NCBI GenBank assembly: GCA_034620365.1
Contig: JAQGEQ010000213.1
Coordinates: 434,001-498,000 of the forward strand
DNA: 64,000 nucleotides
Reading direction: 5' to 3'
From: Pegea sp. RAD2-039
Lineage: Eukaryota > Chordata > Thaliacea > Salpida > Salpidae
This document shows, in pieces, positions 54,085 through 64,000 of the stretch. The position numbers were made by a program, and so were the translations under genes. Position 1 is the first letter of the stretch. Every line of letters starts with the position of its first letter. The notes beneath the pieces were generated by a model. The model worked only from the letters and a program-made list of their open reading frames with translations. It did no database searches and was not told where the DNA came from.

Positions 54085-57000
54085 TAAGTTACTACATAAA
54101 ATAAATAGTTTTAAATCACACAAAGTCTGCAAAAAAAATAAATTCTAAAAAAGGTAAGAAAAAAACTTTCAAAAGTCGAAAACAAAATTCTTTTGAAATT
54201 GCTACAAGCTTCTTGCAGAGTGGTCTACATTTAAAAAGATTTTTTTTAGTCAATCGTTTATATATTGTCTGAATCTAAACTTTGAAGCGTTTCTCTTTTG
54301 TTCTAGCCTTTGGCTATAGAGAAAGTTTTTATTCAAACCGTATCCTCTTCTATTTTGCAAAGTTGCTAATAAAGCTATTTGTAAAAAAGCTTTTGATTTT
54401 CTATAATAACTAATAACTTAGTTTGACTTAAAACTGTATAATAGTAAAACAATTTGACTTAAAGCTAAAAATCAACAGACCAATGCTCTAAATAGATTTA
54501 AGTTTTAAAATCTTTTATGATACATAGCTTAGTAATTGTTTATTTAATACCTAAATTTTATAAATTATCTGTCAAATGACACGTCTAAAAATTATGTGAA
54601 TGATATAATGAAAACTATGAATAATATCGTAACTTTTGTAATTAAAATAATCGTTTTGTTCAGAAGAAAATGTTTTGATGAAACAATAGAAAAAATAACT
54701 CATTCATAAAAAATTCATATCTGGTTTAAAGATAAAGTTCAAATAAAATCTTGGTTATTCTTCATCTAACCGATAAATAATTCATGACAAAAATGAGTCT
54801 AGAAGTTAAGTTTAAGTTAAGTAAAATACAAAATAGCTCAAAGTAATTAAAAACGACCAGAACCTTTTACAAAAACTTTAATATGAACCAAAATATAGCA
54901 AATTAATTTTTTATTATACACACTTAATTAAAAGACAAAATATACAAAAATACTTTTCTGTTTATGTATCATTTTATCGATATTTTTGTTTCTAGTTTAC
55001 ATCTTTAACATGATCTTTATTAAAATTGTAGTTATTGACACCTATATTTTGTAATAATGAAAGAATAATAACTCATAAAAGTTAGTGAAGGCAATCTGGA
55101 TAAGTTTATCAACAACAAAATGGTATGATGGTATATCCAAATATATTTATTATAAAAATTAAGAAATTTTACTGATTCTACTATTTTCTCTTATAAACAG
55201 CGAAATTACCGAATTTTTTAGCATTCTATCGAGCAGTTTTGTATATTTTGCGTAAAAACGATGGTTGCAAGAGATGAAATGATATATACTATTAGATAAG
55301 TTAGTTGAAAATGTACTCAAACTGACATTTTATTTAATTAATTTTGTATGTATTTGAATTTTCAATATCAAAATATCTTATACAAACAAAGCTGCTCTAT
55401 AAATAAAAAAATGTTTATAAAAACAAATACTAAAAAAAGTTTTATATAATTGTTATTGCTTAAACAAAGAGATAATTTGAAAGTATAACAACCAATTAGC
55501 AAGAAGTCAAACTAAACAAAATTATTGAAAAAGTAATTTTGCTTGAAAAATATTTTCTGGTACATAGAACTCGACTATAGAATGTTATGCAAATATTTAT
55601 ACCCGTTGTTTCTCGTCTATAATCATGATGACGTCAAAAATAAGGAAATGACGAAAAACCACTTGAAATAGTTTGTTTATTAGACTTAAATGTAAACATT
55701 ATTTATTGCATTAAGCCATTCAATTTCTTTTTATAAATGAAAATGTCTATAAATTTTATTTTAGCAAAATTGACTATTCTTAATTTACTAATATTTGCCA
55801 AACTCGTATAAATATTTCGATATATTAGTAGTTAGCTCTGTTTTAAATTTGATCTTTAGTATACTTGAGCTTAAAATAAAAACTTGTTTTATGAGCTTAA
55901 AATAAAAACTTGTCTTATGACCTTTGAATTTAAACTAAAGTTATATAGACTATTTCTAGACTAAATAAGGCATTTACTTAAAGTTGATGCCATTAAAAAA
56001 ATATCTTATCATAAATCCATTATCATCACCTCTAACAAATTAACACAATTGATTTTCTTTAAAACAGAATATTCTATTTAGATCAAGCTGTTAAAATAAT
56101 ATTTTTGTAATAGTACATATCAAGATAACTGATAGAGAAAAAGAATAAAATTCAAGTAAGTGAAAGAATCAATTCTATTTTTCTAATATTTCCACAAATT
56201 TAAGCCCATCCTTATAAAAAACTGAACTATATAATGATAATGTCGATTAAGACACAAAATAAACAAAAAAAATGAAAACAATTTTATAAAAATAACAAAA
56301 CTTTTAACAATCCTTTTTTTATCCTAGTTTTTATATAAAGTTGTTAATTTTGAATTATTAACCTCTACTTCATAAATACCATTATGTAACTTTAAGTGTT
56401 ATTTACTAATCATCAACTAGTAGAAGTCATTTTCAAAACATATAAGTAGAATCACAATCAAACTTATATTATATATAAATATATTTCTATTAAATAGATT
56501 AATTTTACAATAAATATCCACTTTGAACAACTATATTCCAGAATAATACAATAAATATTCAATCATTTGATAATTTCTTGATAATGAGAATGCAACATAA
56601 GGAATTGCAATCATATTTATTAATAAAATAGCACTATAGAAATAATAAATTTTTACACTTCAACATTTTCTTAATTATAAACAACAAAATAAAAATAATT
56701 CTTCTTCTAATTCTAATAAGTTCTTTTAATTTAACAATTTCTAAGTTTTAAAAATATTCAGTTTTAAGAGAGAAAATTTGATGATAACAAAATATAAAAA
56801 AATCCAAATGAATGAACAGCGAAATATAATCTTAAAAATGATCAATTGCTAATTTTTTTAGAATAAGTTTGATTTGATAGTAGTATAACTTTTTTTTGTT
56901 TTTAATTTTTTTAAGTAACTTGAAAGTAGCATTTTCATGTGGTATGTTTAATAAAAAAGTCGTCACTTCTCTTATAAAAATAATTCAATACACCTTGCTT

Positions 57001-57420
57001 GCTTTAGAGTACTTTTAACACAATCAATATCTCTTTAATGGGGCCAACAAACGCTAATATAAGAAAAACTAGAAGTAATAACTGCAAATGTTAATACGTA
57101 AAAGTATGGTTTGATAGAAAACTAGCAAAGAGTTGAAATTTTAATAGAAATGTTTTTTGTAAGTTGGTCATGCATGACAAGTTTTGGTTACCAGCTGTTT
57201 CTTAACAAATCTTAAATAATATTTCATTAAAAGTATTTAATACTCTATATAAAGTAAATTCTTTCCTTCTTTATAAATAAAAACAATTATAAGAAATTAT
57301 CTCATATATCTTATACTTATTATTTATCATTTATTTCAAAATTTATCACTTTTATATTTCAGCTATTCACATTGTGAAACGTTCATAAACATCTTAATTA
57401 AAATTGTTCGTTTTTTTATA
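54085..57420. other. Gene-free AT-rich region upstream of ADAM copy B
   Basis: The likely promoter of copy B is at the left edge. No coding exon was found. A CRE-like palindrome TGACGTCA occurs at 55629-55636 and a 26-nt tandem duplication at 55866-55918. Confidence 0.5.
55866..55918. repeat. Two-copy 26-nt tandem duplication
   Basis: The unit TGAGCTTAAAATAAAAACTT plus the following six bases occurs twice with a period of 26, with one C/T difference near the end of the second copy. It looks like a simple local duplication. Confidence 0.8.
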
Positions 57421-57424
57421 AAGA

Positions 57425-58610
57425 CTACCGAAGTGCTGGGTTCGAGTCCAGGTGGACACATATCAGTGACGAGGAAAATTCCATAAGAATACCCGGGTAG
57501 AAGGGCCTTGAAAGTCTGGTTAATGATAAGACTTCTAAGAGACGCAAAACTCCGAATTTAAAGACAGAGTTGGAGCTTTGTAAGCAGTTCGTCACTGTAC
57601 TCAGTGTTGTTCTGGAAGCTCCTGTGACTCCAGCTGGGCGAAGCTGCATCAGTCCATCTGTTCCGCTGCATAACCTTCTTGGCGTAGAGAGTGCAGTCCT
57701 GTTACATGGGCAACAACTGTTTATCCATAATTTATGCCCTGGTATATACGCATGGCTGTTCTCGTCGCTCACCGCTCTTCACACAATAATATTTTATTTT
57801 TTGCTTTCTATTCTAACCTATGTTTCCCGAATTTTTTAGTTTAGGACCCACTTTTACTTTCTTTTTTGTGACAAAATAAGTTATCTTGGAATAATAAGTG
57901 AAAATCAAGTAAGTAAGTATGTAAATGTAGATAGCTGCAATATTACCATTAACACCAAACGTGAGCTTAAAGGCAATATAAAATCAAGTCAGCGACAAGC
58001 TCAAGTATTAGTTGATAAGAATCGACATTCTGCATTTCTCTTTTAAACTATTCCAAGACTTTGTTCTATTATAGTTACAGTTGAGAAGCAAGACTCACAA
58101 AGATATGAATTGATAAATAACAAGTTAACAATTAATCCCATTGTAAGAAGTAGTTATTGCTTTAATGGATACAAAGTGAAGCCTATTACTGATAATCAAC
58201 TGGCAAGGTAGGTTCAGGATTTCCAGCTTTATAAAAATTAAAAAAACACTTTTTAATCTTCGACTGAGCTTTGTAGGTCGTAACAGCAGATTAAAGGAAG
58301 TTTGGTAGCGATACCTGCCCCTTACTTGCGTATGGCGTTTAATTCAAGTGTAGAGTAGTATACTGAGCTATCCCTACTTAATAGATCTGCTGCTCGGTGA
58401 CAGACTTGGTTACCTGGGACAGTGATATCGAGGTCAATGGATCCTATCTGAGTTTACTCCCATATCCTTTGCTTCTCCTGAAGCAATCACAAGACAGTGG
58501 TCTAGTTACTTATAGTTCAGGAAGATACTTTTTGCGCTTACTAACTCGTGGTATTGGCGGTGCAGCATGACAAGGTAGACTTCTGAAAATCGTGTCTTTT
58601 TTACTACATG
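57425..58610. repeat. GC-richer composite interspersed repeat with a tRNA B-box-like word
   Basis: Two GC-richer blocks (57425-57780 and 58260-58610) are separated by AT-rich DNA. At 57439-57449 the word GGTTCGAGTCC matches the pol III B-box consensus. The minus strand is open for 115 codons (57425-57772; contains RPAGVTGASRTTLSTVTN and ends VHLDSNPALR). Its style is that of translated repeat consensus in flatworm genomes rather than a gene. No A-box or cloverleaf partner was found, so it is not called a tRNA. A SINE-related or retroelement-derived origin is inference. Confidence 0.5.
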
Positions 58611-61600
58611 TCATGGTTGATAAAGTAATGAATCTAACTTAGTGTTAAAATATCATCATAACTTAATGTCATTAGTCAAAAGTTAAGTTGAAAGTAAGCT
58701 TACTAATATCATTATGAAAAAATTTCGAAGTACTTAGTAAAAGCAAATCGAAAAATGATTATTGGTTGATAATGATTTTGTTGGTATATTTTACTTCACA
58801 ACCTTCTTATTCAAGCTTTACATGGGACAATTAAAAACTGAACAGCAAACTGTCTAAACTTTTATAAAAAGAAGTGTAATTTTAGTTGGATAAATTTTCT
58901 CGAACAAAGTAGGGGCGAAAATCTGTTTAAATCTTTAAATCTTTATTCTATTTAAGCAATCAATTTTTCATGTAGCATCTGACTAATTGAGTCAGGCTTC
59001 AATTTGTAAAAATATACCGAAAGCCAGTATGGCAGATATAGCTCCTAGATCTATAAAAAGTCTTTGACCAGAACCAAAAATTCAAGAACAATTTGTCGCA
59101 CGGATAAATACTGCGCTCGGTGGTCGAGGATATTACGCAGTCTCCGGCATATAAAAGGCGTAGCAGAAGAACCTCCTCCTAAAATAGTTTTACTTTTAAA
59201 AATCAACAACCCAATTTAATAAACATATATATTCTATTCCTTTATATTTGGTACAAAAGTTTATTTCTGATAAGCTTAAAAAATCATTAATAAAACCATG
59301 CCACCAAAATAAACTTGCCGATTTTGACATATGAGAGTTGTTTTGTTTTTGTCTTTTAGAGCTTCAAACTAGATTGAGAGGAGTTTTAAAATAGCTTGTA
59401 ATAAATGATAAAGATTTCAATTGATGAAACTGCTGTATAAGAATAAAGCAGCGATGAAATCTTTTTAGATTTAAAATCAAAACTTTGCAGTTGGAAACCA
59501 ATAAAGAATAATAGAGCACTAACAACTTTTTTTTTAAAGAAAATAGCGTAATTGCAGATACTCTAGACGAAACAAAAACTCACTTTTAATAGTTAACTTA
59601 CAAGTCAACTACTTTAAAAAACCTGTAAATGATAGAGAAAGTACAATGATTAACCAAAATGCTGCAAATTCTTTAGCAGAAAGGGCAATTTGTAACAGAC
59701 GCATCAATTAGAAAACTTAATTTTATAAATATTACTTAATTTGTTAATATTCAAAACCAGGCAGCAATAATTTAAGAAATGTTTTACACTTTACAACAAA
59801 AGAGTAAACGAAATGTTGTATAATATGAAATAGTGCAAGAAACTAGACTAAGACGGTTATCAATAAATGTGGTTAAATACCAATTTACAAAGGTGCCAAA
59901 ATTTTAGTTTAGAGGTTTATTAATTGAGCTTGAAATATATATTTACGTTCTACTACACATTGGAATAATTCTTAAAACAGCATAAAAATATAAGATTGTA
60001 ATTTAGTGACGCAAAGCAAATTATTAGCTCGATCGGAAATCATTTCTAACCTTAAAAGTCAATAAGAAGTTTTTGCTCCAAGATTTATATATACGATCAT
60101 TAATAATTTCTTGTGACTAACTAATAACTTTAACCTATTTACCTACAAAATATACAAAAAATAAAGAACAATGGAGTAAACCATCATGATCTATCTTGTT
60201 TAGTTATTTGTATTGAAGAGATTTAATTATAAAACAATAAAATTACCTGTAAGATAACTTTACATACTATCGTTTAAAAAGGGTCTCAGTAAATTAGTAT
60301 TTTTCTAATAAAGCAACTAGTTTACTTTTGTAATATTACCACACAAACTGTTTTAACTAATTATTTTCTAAATTTTTATTTGATCGAAGTTAACTATTTT
60401 TCCGATGGGTTTATTGTAACATATTTTTACTTCATTTTATTATTTAATAAGAAAGCTTTATTATAAAAAGATAATCATCGCTAAACAGATGTTCTTTTTA
60501 TTTACTTCTTTTATCGATTTGAAGATTTTGTTAGTTTATAGACATTTAAAAAGAATTTTTTTTTATTTTCGTTTTGACTAATCAAATACTCTTTATTTAG
60601 TCTGAATAAAAACTATATAAAAATTGTTATTTATGTAAAGAAGCTTTGGTTTGAATTTGATTATTATTTAGCACTCACGAAGCCAACTCGGCAGTTATAC
60701 TTAGTAGATTTTTACATCTCGCTAATAACTTAAACCGCTGTTCACAGAGGGCAAATCATATTTGTGACTAATTTGATTTTTTTCCAGATTCTCATAAAGT
60801 TATGCTCATTCGGTGTTACATTAATTGGCAATTTAGCCAAAAAAATACTTTTCAAACTAACTTTTCTCATTGACTTCTTCCATAAATAGGATTTATCAAA
60901 AATTGTGGTGAAATTTCTTTGAAATATTTTTAATAATATTTCAAGCAACGTCATGAAACATATTAAGAAAAATTGAGAAAAAATTATTCAAGATATTAAT
61001 GATCGAATTTTCTAAATATTTTTAAAAGTTTTTCTAAAAGTAACAGAAAGTTTTTAAAACAAAATTGAAAAAGTCTTATCTAAAAATTGAACTTTGTATA
61101 AAATGATTTTCTATGATTATATGCTAAGAGACTGTATTCCAAAAAAGTTTAATGAAGGATTCAATGCCAACTTTAGTTTAAAGATAAGTTGTAATCACAT
61201 AAACTTCTTGATTTCTTTTGAGGTACATTTTACCTAAACCAACGATTTAAATATTTTTCAACTTATAAGAGTTTTAAAACTGACTAAAATCCTAAATACA
61301 AAAGACTAAATACAAGTAGATTTAGTTGAAGAACTTCAAGAACTCATCAACAAATTCCCATTAACAAGGAGGACATCAAACGACAAAACGTGATTATTTT
61401 CATCCATACCAAAACCTGTCAACATATAATATTTTATAATAATATTTATAAATTATAATATTTTGATGAAACCAAATCTCAACAACCAACTACCTGCGCG
61501 TATATACAATACAAAATGCTGTTTACTATTTTGAGCAAAAAGTTTAAACTGTGGTTTACAACTTGAAGACGAAGTCCAGCTTTTGACCCTACAACGTAGT

Positions 61601-63235
61601 GATCCATCTTAAAAATGTCCATTAATTTCTGTTACTTTTGATTGGAGTAACTTTACAGTTTTATTTTTCGGAGCCTTGCCAAGTCCTTCCCGCATAATGA
61701 TTTTATAAAAGTGAAATCATTTTATTAAAAGATGAATATTTGAATGCTGGTTCTTCTATAAATGATTGACTTAAAAATACTAACAATTGTTACCATCATA
61801 CCATGTGTACAATACATTAGGTAAGAAGGTTCTTTGCAGTATTCTAAATTTTACACTTAGAAATAACATTATGAAACATATCTAATTGTAAGATTTTTAC
61901 CTTTTTTTTTATTATATTTTTAAGGCTTACTAATATAAAAGTTTCTAAAACCATCATTACGACCAACAATAAGCAGCAGTATTTTGATGAAGTTCTACAA
62001 TTGCTCGTAGGTTTCATGTTCATTTTTCTTTTTATCTGATGATGAAGCTCTTTTAACCTCACTCATTTTGTCTTCAGAAGATTGGAATTGATTTTTCAAT
62101 TGGAAACAAAGATGCAATCGCTAAATTAAGCTTGAGCGACAGGATTAAATTTAGAGGCAAGCAAAATAGTAAATAGTTCATTTGTTTTAGATAAGGCATT
62201 ATACTTAAAAAAGTTAACTTAGCAAATCAGCCTTATAAAAAGTTCAACTTCAAACATAAGTAATTTATAAAAGTTTTGAATAAAATTGATCTACCTTTAC
62301 GTTTTGACTTAAGAAAATTAAGAAATATTCTGAACCAGTAAATATGAAAAATAATGAAAACTAAAAGTCATTTTAGATTTGGTTATAAAAGACGTTTTCA
62401 CTAAAAGACTTTACAAATATTATTGATACAACTTACCATGTTCTATTCATTTACATATCGATAAAATGTTAAATTGAAAAAATAATAAAAAACATTTTTC
62501 AGTTGACCACAAAAGAGGAATTTTTAAATCTAAAGAAATAAGGAAGATAATTGAAAAGTAATGAAACCACTTTATAGCTACAAGTAATCAAATTAACGCG
62601 TGACATACCAGAAGACCCATTTATAGTTACTACAGGTCAATAATTGGTGAAAATAGTAGTTAAAAAAATTACCGTTAACAATAAAATGCAGTTTTTGTTT
62701 TAAACATTTAATTAAATAATTTTACTGATTATTTTGAATAATACTTCTAATAATTTTAGTCGAAAAAAACTTTTAAGAACCAACTTACTAATTCCTAACT
62801 GCTTGAAATTACATAAGTTGAAAAAAAACTTAAGGGGCATAGTTTTGCATCTCTTTTACTTCATCAAAGTATATGCTTGTTTAGTTTAAATGTACATTCA
62901 TGTTGTCATCTAAATAATTAAACATTTTCAATTAGGGATTTTATTTCAAACAAGAACATTAAATTTATTTTACTTTGGATTAAGTTTCTTTCTAATTTCA
63001 GCAAAAATTGAATAATTGAAAATAATTGAAATGAAACCTGCTGAATTTTCAAATCCAGCAAAACATAAAATCGATAAAATGAACAAATAAAAGGAACATC
63101 TGCTTAGCGATAATTATTTTTTTTATAAAAAGATATGGAAAAATGTTTTCTTAAAAAGAAGAAGCAAAAGTTAAGAAAAGAAAAGAAATTGTTGATCGTT
63201 TCACTTTGAGTCATCACCACCAGATTAGCAGAACT
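58611..63235. other. Gene-free AT-rich region with a small repeat-like patch
   Basis: No coding exon was recognised. A GC-richer patch at about 59016-59170 (GCGCTCGGTGGTCGAGGATA, GTCTCCGGCATATAAAAGGC) stands out like a repeat fragment. Frames at 60742-60954 and 61844-62062 (minus) are AT-driven and motif-free. Confidence 0.45.
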
Positions 63236-64000
63236 ATCTGAGCTTAGCAGTTCTTCACAGGCACGCGAGTCACTTGAATGACGTCACAGCACCTTGTTCG
63301 TGCGGCTCGTGTGTTGGTGAATGAGTGAAATCTTCCAAAAAATTTATTGAAATTCAATTAAAGAAGTTGTTTTCAACTTTTTATAATTTTATTGGGTTTA
63401 TTTTAGCTTCGAGTACGTTTTATTGGACAAATTGTTTTCTATCAACAAATGAAATGAGATTTTTTGAACTTTTATTTGAATAGTGAAGCTTTTTATCATT
63501 TTATTCAAATATAGATTTATGTTTATCTATATTTTTAATAAAAACATTTCAAATATAGATCGACTATAAAAATTAGTAAATATTTATGAAAATATAAAAT
63601 AAATATAAATGAATAGATGAATTAGGTATTAACCAAGATAAGCAAAATATTCAAATCAAGTGAAATGAGTTTATTGCTTAAAAAGCTCCATTTTTATCGA
63701 GTCAATCAGCATTTTCTACTGCTACAGATAGTGATGACGTCAGACTTACCAAAAGCAGGACATCGTTGAGAAAGCGACGGTCATGTCGTTAAGTTAGGAG
63801 TGAGAAAATACAAGTAAACACTAGAGGGAGTTTGAGGGATTTACAAAATTCAAAAATAAAAAAGTTCTCATCAAAAAAGCAGTTTTCTTTTTGTGTCTTT
63901 TCTGGTCGTTTTCACAAAATCTTCTTCAAATTTTGACGAAGAATTTGAAGGAAAAATTCAAAAGAAGTTTTCGTTGTCATGTAATTATCATCTCTTTGTG
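63236..64000. promoter_or_regulatory. CRE-containing GC-richer stretch, possible promoter of a gene beyond the window
   Basis: Two perfect CRE palindromes TGACGTCA (63279-63286 and 63735-63742) lie 456 nt apart in locally GC-richer DNA (GGCACGCGAGTCACTTG; GAAAGCGACGGTCATGTCG). A 9-nt inverted repeat CTTCAAATT / AATTTGAAG with a 9-nt loop follows at 63924-63950. No coding exon is evident. A promoter role is inference from motif and composition. Confidence 0.3.

Noticed and set aside
57425-57500. A tRNA gene around the GGTTCGAGTCC word
   Set aside because: No A-box, no acceptor-stem pairing and no anticodon arm could be built on either strand; only the B-box-like word is present.
57425-57772. 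A real 115-codon minus-strand gene
   Set aside because: It has no splice context, sits in a GC-richer repeat-like block and ends on the B-box-like word; it looks like translated repeat.

Overview
This window is eukaryotic: very AT-rich, with split genes, GT-AG introns, non-LTR retrotransposon debris and long gene-free stretches. Its protein-coding content is metazoan: a COE/EBF transcription factor, trypsin-like proteases and ADAM metalloproteases. The style of the repeats, particularly the tRNA-B-box-like repeat near 57.4 kb, makes me favour a flatworm-like lophotrochozoan. That species guess is inference and was not tested.

Layout. 1-11.9 kb is almost empty AT-rich DNA, with one weak terminal-exon candidate near 1.24 kb and a dispersed repeat near 2.2 kb. 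11.9-12.6 kb is a GC-richer island that looks like a promoter/5' region. It is followed by two candidate 5' exons and then the secure exons of a plus-strand COE (Collier/Olf/EBF) gene from 16.97 to 22.52 kb. At 25.3-28.2 and 34.7-36.8 kb lie two plus-strand paralogous secreted serine proteases. Each has a signal peptide, a galectin-like beta-sandwich domain and a trypsin-type catalytic domain with an intact triad, and they share the same ten-exon structure. At 37.7-40.5 kb there is a minus-strand CR1/Jockey-like non-LTR element with ORF1, endonuclease and 3' end, but the reverse-transcriptase core is deleted. At 42.8-48.1 and 49.0-54.1 kb two minus-strand ADAM metalloprotease-disintegrin genes lie in tandem. 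The distal copy (54.1-49.0 kb) is intact. The copy at 48.1-42.8 kb carries a 14-nt insertion just before its transmembrane segment that stops the frame, although the TM and proline-rich tail exons downstream are still open and splice-compatible. From 54.1 kb to the end I see no genes, only repeats (57.4-58.6 kb, 59.0-59.2 kb) and a GC-richer, CRE-containing stretch after 63.2 kb that could be the 5' region of a gene outside the window.

How they fit together. The window joins a developmental (neural) transcription factor to two small tandem families of secreted or surface proteases. The families appear to be separate local duplications, with no evidence of co-regulation. All gene models were spliced by hand from reading frame, phase continuity between exons, GT-AG borders and recognition of conserved motifs; no search was run.
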